Of a DNA stretch of 64,000 nt, positions 21,829 to 33,400 are shown in pieces. The DNA comes from Buxus sempervirens (taxonomy: Eukaryota; Streptophyta; Magnoliopsida; Buxales; Buxaceae). Made by a program: the position numbers and the translations under genes. Below the pieces are notes generated by a model. That model made no database searches. It saw nothing but the letters and a program-made list of their open reading frames with translations, and was not told where the DNA came from. The stretch lies in NCBI GenBank assembly GCA_947561395.2, contig OX387192.1, forward strand, positions 37,717,520 through 37,781,519, given 5' to 3'. The stretch's first letter is position 1. The number at the start of each line of letters is the position of its first letter.

Positions 21829-23545
21829 CATCATGTCTTGTACCAAACTCCCGGCCAAGACTTCTGATTTCATTGAGAAGGAGTCAAGGACGTTCTTTTG
21901 GGCTAAACATAACAAGATTAAAACTCTGCATACGATTTCTTGGGACAAACTATGTAAACCTTTACATGCAGGTGGTCTTAATTTCAAAGATCTCAGGAGT
22001 TTCAATGATGCGCTGCTTGCCAAAAAAGGATGGGAGTTGTTCCAGGATAGTGGGTCCTTCTGGACCAGGTTCTTTAAGTCGAAGTATTTTAATGATAAAT
22101 CTTTCTTGGAGAGTTCTGCTAAGAACTCAGACTCTCAGATATGGAAGCACTTGAACAGGACGCGTGATCTGATTAGAAAAGGTCATGGGTGGATCATTTC
22201 AAATGGGAAATCCATTGACATTGATGACACCTCTTGGATCCCAACCACGGTTCAGAACTTGAGACCTGATAGAAGGGAGATGGGGCACATTCATTCGGTG
22301 GATCAACTCATCTCTCCGACTACCGGGCAATGGAATATGGAGACCGTGGGAAAGCTATGGAGTCAAGACATAGTGAACTCTATAATGACGGTCCATATTC
22401 GTCAAAGTGGGAATAGGGATCTGCCTATTTGGAAACCTGGGATTAATGGTGTGTTCTCTGTGGCTTCTGCATATCGGTGTGCGACAAACCATGATGAGTT
22501 GATTACTAATAAATGGTGGAAGAAACTGTGGAAGATTAAAGTCCCTCACAAAATCAGGATGTTCTTATGGAAGGCTGCCCACGATGGAATCACCACGACG
22601 GACCTCCTTAACAGAATCTTTCATTCCCCATCTCAGCTATGCGTGCTATGTGATAAGTCAGTTGAGACCTCTGTTCATCTTTTCACTGAATGTGATTTTA
22701 CTAGAGCGATTTTCTTTGCAGGTGCTGGAGGAAGACTGGATGCCTTGCAACCCCACCTATGTTTCAGGGACTGGTGGTTCGAAAGATCTAGAGAGGCTGG
22801 AGATGAACCCACGAGACATGCTGATCTGGCAAACCTTTGTTGGACAGTGTGGAAAGCCAGAAACCAGGCTATATTCGAAGGAGCAAAACCAAATTTATGT
22901 CTGAGTCTATCTACTTTTCGTTCCTTGCAGGAGGATTCTAGGCTGTTGATGGATGAGAAAGAAATGAAGAAAAGAAAGGAATCGGTGATAGTGAGATGGA
23001 ATGCGCCAAAGGAAGGGACTACTAAAGTTAATGTTGACGGAGCCTCACGAGGTAACCCAGGAAGAGCTGCTTATGGAGTCATTGCAAGAGGTTCTCAGGG
23101 ACAGTTTCTAGCAGCTATGGCAAATGCGATTGGCACTACAACAGCTATTGTGGCAGAGGCATTCGGTGTGCTTGAAGGTCTTAAACTCGCGCGAATGATG
23201 AATGTAAGAAATCTCGTTTTGGAATGTGATTCTCAGTGTATTGTTCAGCTCATGACCTCCTCCTCGGACGCCATCCCTTGGTCCATCTCCAATATCATTC
23301 ATGATGCAAAAATTCTGTGTTGTGGGTTTGAGTCTATCTCCATTTCTCATGTATTCAGAGAAGCAAATGCAGCGGCTGATGCCCTTGCAAACTTTGCTCT
23401 TGATGACTTTTCTTGTCTGTGGAAATCCTTTCCACCGGGTTTTTTGGGTCCTCTTCTTAGCTCGGATTATTTGGGGGCCACTCATGTAAGAACAGTGAAC
23501 AGGTTTTAATAAAGTTTTTTGTTGGTCTTTCCTCACAAAAAAAAA
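21829..23545 (+). mobile_element. 5'-truncated LINE inserted in a MITE, with 14-base target-site duplication
   Basis: The insert is flanked by AGCATCTCACTCCA at 21815-21828 and again at 23546-23559, right after a short poly-A (about 23537-23546) on the plus strand. The duplicated bases belong to the host MITE arm, so the LINE is the younger element. It retains only the last third of ORF2 and a short 3' UTR (AATAAAG near 23509). Confidence 0.85.
21830..23509 (+). CDS. LINE ORF2 C-terminal part: zf-RVT and RNase H domains
   Basis: An uninterrupted frame of about 560 residues, open further upstream into the host MITE by chance. Order: the end of the reverse-transcriptase region (CTKLPAKTSDFIEKE, SFNDALLAKKGW), the zf-RVT block (WKIKVPHKIRMFLWKA, CVLCDKSVETSVHLFTEC), and a plant RVT_3-type RNase H (KVNVDGASRGNPGRAAYG with the first Asp, AEAFGVLEGLKLA with Glu, LECDSQCIV with Asp, SHVFREANAAADALAN with the last conserved region). 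The catalytic D-E-D set is visible. The polymerase core and endonuclease are missing, so it cannot move by itself, although the remaining frame has no stops. This suggests a recent insertion. Confidence 0.9.
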   Translation: MMSCTKLPAKTSDFIEKESRTFFWAKHNKIKTLHTISWDKLCKPLHAGGLNFKDLRSFNDALLAKKGWELFQDSGSFWTRFFKSKYFNDKSFLESSAKNSDSQIWKHLNRTRDLIRKGHGWIISNGKSIDIDDTSWIPTTVQNLRPDRREMGHIHSVDQLISPTTGQWNMETVGKLWSQDIVNSIMTVHIRQSGNRDLPIWKPGINGVFSVASAYRCATNHDELITNKWWKKLWKIKVPHKIRMFLWKAAHDGITTTDLLNRIFHSPSQLCVLCDKSVETSVHLFTECDFTRAIFFAGAGGRLDALQPHLCFRDWWFERSREAGDEPTRHADLANLCWTVWKARNQAIFEGAKPNLCLSLSTFRSLQEDSRLLMDEKEMKKRKESVIVRWNAPKEGTTKVNVDGASRGNPGRAAYGVIARGSQGQFLAAMANAIGTTTAIVAEAFGVLEGLKLARMMNVRNLVLECDSQCIVQLMTSSSDAIPWSISNIIHDAKILCCGFESISISHVFREANAAADALANFALDDFSCLWKSFPPGFLGPLLSSDYLGATHVRTVNRF

Positions 23546-23834
23546 AGCATCTCACTCCAACAACAATAATCAATGCAAGTCAAATTTGCAGGTGGCGTCA
23601 TCCCAAAGAACATAATTTAGAAAGCAACGGAAATGGAAGGTGGAATTTATAATAGGTTGACCGCGATATTTTCCAATTTTTTGCACCGTACTAAGATGGG
23701 CTGTGGAGACCAGGAAAAGACCGGGAATCGGGGCTTGGGCCCACTATTGGGGTGGCCCACATAAATTTCCAACACTATTTGCCTTTTTTTTTAATGAGCG
23801 AGGGAACAAAAGAATCAAGTGAGAAATTAGCAAC

Positions 23835-23960
23835 CTGATTTCAAATCTGCTGGAACCCTGGATGGAAGACCTGTTGATCCAACGGTTATGTATGTATCCA
23901 CGATAAAGCCTGTACGTACACACCTTCCACCGGACCAGCCGATATTCCTGGACCAGCTGA
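23835..23960 (+). mobile_element. MITE, TGGTCCAAC family, copy 1
   Basis: Contains TTCAAATCTGCTGGAACCC and CTGTTGATCCAACGGTTATG, then a reverse-complement arm GGACCAGC..GGACCAGC. It aligns with the better copy at 34880-35032 (AATCTACTGGAGCC, CTGCTGGTCCAACAGCAATG in minus sense). It is diverged. It lies about 270 bases upstream of the EF-hand gene start, near its promoter. Confidence 0.5.
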
Positions 23961-23982
23961 TGTGACCTGATCAAACCTTCCA

Positions 23983-23990
23983 TGACGTCA
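23983..23990 (+). promoter_or_regulatory. TGACGTCA bZIP site upstream of CP1-like gene
   Basis: A perfect palindromic TGACGTCA, the C-box/CRE type recognised by plant bZIP factors, lies 134 bases upstream of the TATA box and about 240 bases before the start codon. An ACACGT half G-box lies 10 bases further on. This fits stress-responsive expression as known for CP1, but the function is inferred. Confidence 0.5.
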
Positions 23991-24116
23991 TCGCACACGT
24001 ATACGACTTTGGCTCCATGGCTTCAGAAGAAACACAGCCTTCCGAGCAAGCGGCAATCAAGCGTGCCCTCCAAGCCACAAGTACCGGACACACGTTTTTT
24101 TGCATTTGACTTTCCC

Positions 24117-24124
24117 TATAAAAG
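24117..24124 (+). promoter_or_regulatory. TATA box of CP1-like gene
   Basis: TATAAAAG in the context CCCTATAAAAGAC lies about 113 bases before the ATG at 24230. Transcription would begin near 24150, leaving a 5' UTR of about 80 bases. Confidence 0.6.
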
Positions 24125-24229
24125 ACTTGTTCGTCCATTCGGCTCCACAACAACAGGGGCTCTTCCTAGCGTTCTCCTCTCAAACAGCACAGCAGGTCCG
24201 TCGCAGATTAACGAACCTCCGACGAACTG

Positions 24230-24724
24230 ATGTGCCCTTCCGGCAGAATGCCACGCCGGGAATCGGCCGGCAAGTCAGGCTTTCAGACGGCATTTGAGGT
24301 ACTCGATGCGGATCGTGACGGAAAGATTAGCCCCGGCGATCTCCGCACGTTCTACACGGACTTGTATGGCGCCCCCGACACCGCGACAGAGGAAGACATA
24401 GGTTCCATGATATCGGCTGCTGACTCGAACAAAGACGGTTTCGTTGAGTTGGACGAGCTGGAGCGGATTTTGGATTGCCAGAGAAGTTCTTCTCCGCAAA
24501 GCCTGTTAATGGAGGAAGTGTTCAAGGTTATGGACAAAGACGGAGATGGAAAGGTAGGGTTCGATGATTTGAGGACTTACATGAAGGCGGCTGGATTCAT
24601 CCTGAGCGATGAGGATATCACGGCCATGATTAAGTTGGGCGGTGGGGATGAAAGCGGTGGGGTCTCTTATGAGGATCTCCTCAAGATCTTGGCCGTTGAT
24701 TTAGCTGAAGACTACGTTGATTAA
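24230..24724 (+). CDS. CP1: EF-hand calcium-binding protein, CP1-like
   Basis: Intact single-exon gene, 164 residues. It starts MCPSGR, the signature start of plant CP1 (Arabidopsis At5g49480, a small salt-responsive calcium sensor). EF-hand loop 1 is DADRDGKISPGD (26-37), loop 2 DSNKDGFVELDE (65-76) and loop 3 DKDGDGKVGFDD (102-113). Loops 1 and 3 have Asp at position 12 instead of the usual Glu. A fourth region (GGGDESGGVSYED, 137-149) is degenerate and probably does not bind calcium. Gly2 is absent, so it should not be N-myristoylated, and a cytosolic location is likely. It has its own TATA box and an upstream bZIP-type site. No intron is seen, as usual for calmodulin-like genes. Confidence 0.9.
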   Translation: MCPSGRMPRRESAGKSGFQTAFEVLDADRDGKISPGDLRTFYTDLYGAPDTATEEDIGSMISAADSNKDGFVELDELERILDCQRSSSPQSLLMEEVFKVMDKDGDGKVGFDDLRTYMKAAGFILSDEDITAMIKLGGGDESGGVSYEDLLKILAVDLAEDYVD

Positions 24725-25850
24725 TTAACTTGGAAACCTAAAATGGGGTGGCCACCGTCATCCTGCCTGCTTCTCGTCCTCAGAATATCAAACCTGGCCG
24801 GTGTTCTGTTCGAGGCCTCTCCTTTTTGTTTCGCTTGGTTTTGTCTTTTTATTGCGTTTTTTCTTATACGTGTGGGGTCCCAATTACAACAATTGGAATT
24901 CTTGTCACAGTACAGAGAAAAGAGATTTCTCTGTCCTATATGGTGGGAAAGATCGTTGTATATGAAAATGAAAAGTTAGGAATCATTTGGCGTTATGCCC
25001 TTTTTGTTCTGATTACTGGTCGCGATGGTAAAGATTATTATGCCGAAAAGCATCCTTTGGTGTGGGCGTTTCAAACCGCCAATGTGATGACACGTTTAAT
25101 TAAAAGAAAACAATTATTGAAACAAACAAGTAGAACCGCCTCTTAACCGGTGGCATTTCTCTGCCAAATCACTAAAAATTCAAAATATTAAACGCCCTAG
25201 CGAGATTTATTACAAACAATTAAGCAACGACATGTTTAACGTGGAACGAATTATTGTGATAGCACGTGTTCTCAAGAATCTCAACATCTCGTATCGTATA
25301 TTGGGGTAGAGCCAAAAAAAATTAAATTAGAAGGGACAAACAAAAAGTAAAATAAATTCAAATACATTAATATTCAAATGTTTTAGGAAAAAATTACAAA
25401 ATTATCAAAAAGGAATACTTTTGGCCCGTATATGTAAAAATATAAATATAGTCCATCAAAAATCTTTTTTTTTAGAAAAGGGTCACTTTTTTAAAAAAAA
25501 AGTTTGAATTATAGGATAACTTTATTATAACTATGTAGGATGCAAATGCAGCATACTTGGCACATAAACATATTATACGTGAGATGCAAGCATATCATGA
25601 GCTTGTGTCATATATAAGATGCACTCATGTCTCACATAGGATGCGCTTTTGTCCCAAATAGGTTGTAATCGTACCCTACGTAATTAAATAAAATGACACT
25701 CCGTTTATAAGAATTCAAGCCAAAAAGTGATTCTTTCATAACTTTAGGGGGGCAATTGCCTTAAGTTTTGGTGATTTTTAAATAATATTTAAAAGTAATA
25801 TTAAAATTACTTTTTATAAAAAAAATATTTTTTTGAGGTGGGGCAATTGC
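24725..25850 (+). other. CP1 3' flank and AT-rich spacer
   Basis: Probable 3' UTR to about 25000, then AT-rich sequence with no gene. Loose repeats of a GATGCA(A/C) word occur between 25530 and 25650. An open frame at 24748-25146 has no recognised domain. Confidence 0.4.
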
Positions 25851-25854
25851 CTCA

Positions 25855-25873
25855 TATGCGCGCGCGCGCGCGC

Positions 25874-25907
<34 letters not shown>
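25855..25907 (+). repeat. (GC)n run followed by a C33 homopolymer
   Basis: An alternating GC tract (about 25856-25873) is followed directly by 33 consecutive C at 25875-25907. A pure C run this long in an AT-rich region is unusual; its length is likely unreliable in any assembly. Confidence 0.95.
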
Positions 25908-26210
25908 AGCGGATCCACCCATGATCGTATATGTACTACCCTTCATTTATTAAAGGTAGGATGAATAAAAGCATATTAACACATACTTTGAGAATAAAAA
26001 TTTTCAGCTATTAATAAAGCATTTTCCTTTCCTTCTATTACGGTGGCAAACTCTTTAAAAGTCGAGAAAACTATATTTCCCTTCCTTTTGGGGTCTAAAA
26101 ATTGCAAATACCTCCCTGATGGTTTCTAAAATTACCTTTTATTGTCTATTGTGTACAAATATTATTAAAATTTGATTAATGACATCTTTAGAAACCATAG
26201 AAAAGGTAAT

Positions 26211-26400
26211 TTTTTTTTTTTTTTTTTTTGGTAGGAATAGGGTTGGGGTAGGAGGACCGGCACATAGCCGGGACTCACGCAACCTTTTGATGAGGGTGGG
26301 ACTCATGCAAACTTTTGATGAGGGTGACCCTATAACCTCTGCTATTCACAACAAGGTCTTTACCATTAGAGTATGTCGTGCACTCGTATTTTTAGTTATC
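26211..26400 (-). mobile_element. tRNA-derived SINE (minus strand)
   Basis: In minus sense it opens with TACTCTAATGGTAAAGACC, an A-box-like start, then GCAGAGGTTATAGGGTCACC at the B-box position, and ends in a poly-A tail (the T run at 26209-26229 on plus). A direct repeat AAACTTTTGATGAGGGTG-like is doubled inside. Flanks AGAAACCATAGAAAAGGTAA (26190) and AGAAACTAGAAGGAAGGCAA (26401) look like a diverged target-site duplication. Confidence 0.65.
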
Positions 26401-26421
26401 AGAAACTAGAAGGAAGGCAAT

Positions 26422-27425
26422 TATAAATTACTAAAGTTTTCCATTTTGTCCTCATAGCAAATTTGGTAATTATTTCAACTAATACTTCAGCTAGATGACC
26501 TCCTTGGCTAATTTAAATTTTATGATTTTTATAAAGCTGAAATATATTAAGATAACATAAGAAAATTAGAGATGTAAGCATTAAAAGTCTTTAACTTCTG
26601 AATATGCAACAGAAGCATATTCTAAGAAATATATATGAAGAAATCTGATAATTTTCTATGAAAAGAAACAACCTTTTTTGGCAACTTAACGTATCTTGTT
26701 TTTAAGAATAAATTTAATTTAAACTGTATTAAAGTGCATTTATCTAAGACACAAAGACAGCTTTGATTTACATGTTACAAAAATACATAAAGTTAAAAAA
26801 TTATTTAAGGGCAAATTTTTAGGAAGTAAAAAAGAAAAACATTTTTTATTTTGGGAATTAACGCTGAGAAATAACTTTCACTAACTAAAGCGAAGGATCC
26901 CTTCTTATTTCCTCAAAAAATTCCTCCCCACTGCTAACAATAATTTCTTTTTAAGACATGACATAAATGTGTTTAAACAGTTCAAAAATCGCATGTCCTT
27001 TTCATCGAACTCGATCTTTGATTTTGGGTTCCCGAAACACAAATGGCCGGGCCTTCAACCAGGAAATATAAAGAGTGTCAGAACCCTCTTTTTCCATCAT
27101 CAAATGATTGGGGCACAAACTTTCTGCACCAGTAATGAAGTCCCTAACTTCCACTAAACTTTCAGGAAAAATGTTACTTAAAGACTAATACAACGTAGAA
27201 CATAAATAACGAATTGGAAAGCCTTCAAAAAGAGACCTCAACTTACTCGTCAGTTGGCAGGAAAACACAATCACCTCAGTAGAAACAAGAGCTGATGGTA
27301 GATCAGAACTAATGTTAGACCAAGTAACAAAACAATGAAAGCTGCTCCAGTCGTTCCCTACCTGAGAGTGTCTATTCAGAGCGCTTTCCTTTCTGATTTC
27401 TTGCTCCAAATCTAACTTTACCCAG
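26422..27425 (+). other. AT-rich spacer downstream of SLD5, nothing recognised
   Basis: No exon or repeat family could be assigned. The part next to 27425 should include the SLD5 3' UTR (minus strand). Confidence 0.4.
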
Positions 27426-30400
27426 TCATACTAGATCAATTTGACCACTCACTACCAGCGCCTTTATTGACTTGTAGCGTAGGACGTACAAATCATCAGC
27501 TACTAGGTCTACAATCTCGTCCCCACTGCCATGTTACCAGAACTTCGTTCATTGGTTGGCAAAGTCATGATTAGATGCTTCTAGAAAGAATCCAAGAAAA
27601 CATGGTCAAAGATTACCTGTCATCAAGTTGGAATGCTCCTACGGAACTTTTGCTCTTGCAGAAGACGAAAGTGTCCAACTGAGGCTCCGGAACTGATAAT
27701 AACCAGCAAAAGCCGAGTAAAGAGCCTGTTATTATTGCAGGGCTATACAACAAGGAAACACAGGGTAGGCTGTAGCCTGTAACTTATTTAGTAGTTAAAC
27801 AATAATTTAATTTATTATTATAGCTCCCATTGTGATATTGTGTAGCTCTACCTGGAAGGCAACACAAAAATGCTAACACGCAAGACAGCATTTCAAACAA
27901 TTTTAACTTACTAAGTTAGAAGGCAGAATTTCAAGGTACAACATGATTGAGAGGGGCGGAAAAAAGTAGTCATAATTCCTCACTTGTTTCTACACATCAA
28001 GCATGCGATGAGAATGGTATGATATATATAACACATCAAATTCATATATAATTTTTTGAATGGAACTAATGTTAGAATGTATATATATCAAGATCTCCTA
28101 ACATGCAACCATTCAGGAAATTTAAGACTAGTATGATCCTGTGTAACTTGCCCCATATTTGGCCACTGATCATATTTGAATCTACAGATATTTCATTTCA
28201 TAGACAATGCTTTCTTTATCGGGTATAAGATATACACAATGGAACGTTTATATGGCTTACTTCCACATATGGAGATTGTTATTTAAGGAGTAATGTATCC
28301 ATCTACCTGATCCACTGCAACATTTGGACCTTATATTCTCATATTTTCATCTCTTTAGCTGTTTTCTTTTATAGTTTGATGTTTTTTTTTCTTTTTCCTT
28401 CCTACTCGGATTTAAAAAATGGAATTTGTATATAGCATAGTTAGGATTGGAAATTCTTAATGATGAATTATGTATCCATTTACTCATAACATGTAGCACA
28501 TTAAATGAATGCCACTAGCCAAAGATATGGGATCGAACATATTGCAGAGCAGACATACAACAGCACCTGACAACTATACTGATGTCCATGTAATATACAT
28601 CAGGATCGAACAGATTGCAGACAGGACGTACAACAGCACCTGACAACTATACTGATGTCCATGTAATATACATCAGGATCGAACAGATTGCAGAATGGAC
28701 ATACAACAGCACCTGACAACTATACTGATGTCCATGTAATATACATCAGGATCGAACAGATTGCAGACCGGACGTACAACAGCACCTGACAACTATACTA
28801 ATGTCCATGTAATATACATCAGGATCGAACAGATTGCAGACATGACGTACAACAGCACCTGACAACTATACTAATGTCCATGTAATATACATCAGGATCG
28901 AACAGATTGCAGACATGACGTACAACAGCACCTGACAACTATACTGATGTCCATGTAATATACATCAGGATCGAACAGATTGCAGACTGGACGTACAACA
29001 GCACCTGACAACTATACTGATGTCCATGTAATATACATCAGGATCGAACAGATTGCAGACCGGACGTACAACAGCACCTGACAACTATACTCATGTCCAT
29101 GTAATATACATCAGGATTGAACAGATTGCAGACTGGACATACACCAGCCCCTGACAACTATACATCAGCATTGACAAATGACTGAGAAAGCACTCAAATT
29201 TATAACAAACAGTTCAACACAAAATGAAGCAAGTGTATGTTCCTTTTTTCTTTTAATAGACATTTGACAAGGACTCAGACTAAGACTACCATTTTGATAT
29301 GAGTGCAATTTGTTGAGCATGATTCTGATACAAAGTGAAGTGGCATAATAAACCAGTTCTAACAATCAAAAGTTTTCGACAACATGTGAGACAAACAATT
29401 ACAACTAGCATTATTGCTCAAATATATTCTAGAAATGATATCCAAGTACTGACAAATCTCAAACAGAATGCATTTGATTAAGGAGAAAAATGTAACTAGT
29501 GTGCCAAAATCCTAGAATGATTACTTGAAACTTTGTGAACAAAAAATTTACGATGAAACTTCTAAAGCTTGAATAGCTCAAAATTAAGTTGATCTGAGTT
29601 GTTAGGTATGCTACCTCTCAGAAACAATAAGGCAGAACAGATAAAGTATAGCACAATGAGGATGGGCAATTACTTCTATACACTACTGACCCACAAAATA
29701 AAAACAGGTGTTTTATACACTTACAAGGAGAAACAGTGAAATGCAGCATTAACTATGAAATCAGGATGTATCTAAATCAAAAGATTGTTGTAGAAGTCCG
29801 GGAACTATGAAACCTACCTGTTTCCTTGATAAAGGAAAGGAAAATTTGGTATATATGGTGCTGTGTAGGTGTCTTGTATTTAACTCTATCTACCTAGTAA
29901 CCAATGCACCTTCTCTGCAAGCGAGAAAGGACCAAATAGAAGGTAGAGTCAGTCAATCTATCACGATTTTAAAGAGACTTCTGAGAATCTTCTAGATTTC
30001 TATGCAATTTAGGCTATTCATAACTTCACAGAAAAGCTCTACAATGAAGCTTCTCATCATCACTGCCCGTGGGCATAGGCTTTTTAAGTTTAATCATGTA
30101 AATTCTGTGTTTCTGTATTTGCTTTCTTTGCCCTTTCTTTGTTTATTTTTGCCATCTCATTCGTGATTTCCGCAACAGTGGTAAGTAGTTAAGTATCTCT
30201 ACAAAAAAATGTAAAATTAATATGAAAATGCAGTTTACACAAAACAACCGTAGGAAACCATTCATTTATGTGTGTCCATGCTACACGCTCACTGCACATG
30301 AAAACCAACTTGTACCAAGTAATACAAGGATACGTTTTAATACAACCTTATATATTATTTAGAAATACAGTTTATAGAGGTTTTTTTTCTTTTGGTGAAC

Positions 30401-33400
30401 AGTGAAGATTGCGTTAAAAGAGAAAGATGAAAGTCCAATAGCATACAGGTCCATGAGGGATGGGAAACATATATGCAGTTCATAGAGGTTTTGTATCAAG
30501 TCTGACTCTAATTCCATGCCAACATCTCCGCAAAGTTTTACAGAGAGAAGGTGTGATTTCTTCCTATGACAAAATTTTCTTCAATCACTGAAGTAAAAAA
30601 ATAAAATAGAACATTCATAACATTCTACTCCTGGCATATAAATGGATGAAAACAAATCCTAAGATCCCAAGTGTATGAGAGAAGGGGGGGGGGGGGGGGA
30701 GGATAGGAATGAAGGTTGAAATTTGCAATATTATCTAAAGATGAAGTACCCATGTCATCCTCTTCACTTGATGTTGATTGCTTTAGAATGGACTTATAAC
30801 CATCAGGCAACCTTTTCAGGACAGATTCTTTGAAATGTTCTTCCATATCATCAGTACACCTGTCACGGGGAATGCCTAACTTCAGAAAGCATGAGACAAG
30901 CGTCTCCTTAATATGTTCTTTCAAGTAAAAAGCCAGAATAAAAAAGGAATTTTCCTTTCTTTTTTTTCAGTTTAAAGGCACATCCCTAACCTAATAGCAA
31001 ATTTCTGTTCTTGTTCAGAGAGCCGGCTCCACAAGTCGGTTTTTGAAATGTGGATCATGTATTTTTCAATCTGCATCAACATCACTTAAGAAATCATATG
31101 TTTAAGTTGAACCTAAAACAACAATTAGTTTCAGTCTATGATTACCTTCTGTAGTCGGACCCGAAGATATGATCTCAATACAAACAAAGTCCTATCTAAA
31201 TCCATTTGATACAGCGATAGAGTGAGCGGATCTGTACCACTGTTTGTAAAATCTTCCACGGTATCTTCCTAAAGGTGCAAACCAAAGCTGGAATTAACAA
31301 AAATATACTGAAAGCAAAAAATAGTCTATATCAAACAAAGCAACAGTACCCATTATGCAAGTGATACAGACCCATCATTTACAGAATTTGTAAAACAAGC
31401 ACCCAAAGAGAGACCAAATTTTGCTCCACTTATTTATCTGGCAACAAGTTCATGCATTTCAACTTTCATATTTATAAACTAATAGAAATGGATTCATACT
31501 GTGCAACTAGCCAAAAAACAATAACAATAAATTTCATATATTTAATTAATCTATTTTTTTCCTTCCATTGTTGATTTGATCACTTCAAAGTGGCACTTCA
31601 TTTTGAAATTTGGAAATAATGTACAGGCTGTTCTCATGTCATAACAAAGGATATGGTTATTCCAAATACTTTCAACAAAATATGTAAAACATCCAAATAG
31701 AGAATCTTATGTGCACTAAATAGGTATCTTCTATGCTTGCAAGGACATTCTTTGTTGTGATATCCTCCTAGGTGTAGCCTGTAGAAGCTGAATATATGAG
31801 CTGCAGGCATTGTTGGATTTTCTGTAAAGGAAAATGAGAGATTCTTCAATCATGTTCTGGTCAAATTGGGATGATGCTAATAGACCTGCAATGAGATCTT
31901 TAGTTTCAAGATTAAAGAGGCCATTGATTGAATTACAACTTTCTTGAAGTAGAATGATATTCTTCCTTTATCATTACTGCGATAAAAAATAATCAGCATT
32001 ATTCTTGGAGGCTATTCAAATTCAATTTTGTGACTTGGTTTATGGTTTCCAAGATTTACATTTCATTATCCAAGATATCTAGATTGATGAAAATTTTGTC
32101 AATAGCCTACCAGCAGCTAGGATTTATAGGGGCCCCATGGTGTTCAATGTGTTGCCTTTGCCCTATCTTGTGCTAGTAGTGATCCACCTTCATCTTTGAT
32201 CTTTTTTTTTCTTTTTTGTGACTAATACATTTTGGTTATTGTCTTCTTTGTTCTCACTGTATGTGAAGTTCGTTTTAATGAGATGTGTTTGATTTTTATC
32301 AAATGATCATGATGATTCAACCATGCCAGAAAACGTATAAACCATTTCTTAATTACATAACAGGCTAAAACATGGGTTTGAGAATGAAGGAAAAGGAAGA
32401 CTGACAGAACAGTTCCTGTCAAGAGTAAATGGGTCTTGCTTATCTTTTACAGTTCTGGTTCAGCTAACTGTTTTTGCTTCTGCTAGCTTCTTACTACCCC
32501 CTTAACTCATTTAACCATTCGTCAATCACATTATTTTATAGCATACCAGGAACGATCATGGACAACTCGTTGTGTTCCTTCCCTTTGGCAGACTCCAGAT
32601 CTCTATGGATGAGTCCTTAACACTCAAGTTATATTCATGAAATTTCAAGCGTCTGCTCAGGGCACTGATGCATGGGATAACTTTTTTTTTTTTGGGTAGA
32701 CTAATAAAAAGATGATATAATTGGGAGGCAAATAATGTATGTGGTCAACTCGACAAAGTTGAACCTAAAAGAGAAAAACAAAGAGACTATAACAGCGCAT
32801 CAGCAAAACCCACAGTCCCTCAACCTAACTACACCCACCCGATATCCAATATCCTCCTGAAAACACGCCTCGGAACCCGCAAATAGAAGGAACTACCCAA
32901 CACCCGCATCATCTTCGATATGGGTTCCTACAGAGGTCAGATTGACGCACTCCAGCACTGGTCAAGGAATCAGCAACCTCATTGAATGATCTTAGCACAT
33001 GCTTAATGAGACGTTCAACGTAAAAGCTAGAGATTGAGCCAGACACCCAAGCATAGTAGCAAACAAAGACACAAAAACTCCTGTGTCATTCATTGGAAAA
33101 CCTTATCAAAGCCCCTTAGACTGTGAAATGATGAAACCTATTCTTCCTGCCCGAGTCAGACTCATAATATCAACCAAAATCTTCCTCCCCAAAACCTAGT
33201 TCCAGGACTGTAACATATGGTTCAATCCAAAACCTAGTACCAGGACTTCCTTAATTTCAAATGCAATCTTTGTTGAATAACAAATCATATTTCCCTATAA
33301 TAAAGAATGAAGAAAGGAGTAGAAAGACAAACGGTATACCATCAATTGAATCTGTTCTCGTGACCTCTGAACCAAACCAGCCTGAAAAGGAAGAATTTCT

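Larger units (their letters stand above)
21695..23590 (+). mobile_element. MITE with terminal inverted repeats, split by a LINE insertion
   Basis: The left arm (about 21700-21735: TTGACTACAATGG, TTATTGTTGTCGAGTGAGAT, ACTGCC) matches the reverse complement of the right arm (about 23546-23590), which reads TTTGACTTGCATTGATTATTG then TTGTTGGAGTGAGATGCT. Arm identity is roughly 80 percent over about 40 bases. With the LINE removed the MITE is only about 170 bases long. The internal text GATGCTTTACAGCATC adds a second small hairpin. Superfamily and target-site duplication were not determined. Confidence 0.65.

Noticed and set aside
24748..25146. Plus-strand 132-residue frame after the EF-hand gene
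   Set aside because: Starts inside the probable 3' UTR, with no domain and no homology I can name.
28531..29175. Direct repeats that might be taken for a CRISPR array
   Set aside because: The whole 73-base unit is repeated with no unique spacers, in a plant intron; it is a minisatellite.
30370..30480. T-rich stretch with LINE-tail-like text in SLD5 intron 4
   Set aside because: Too short and without coding remains to call.
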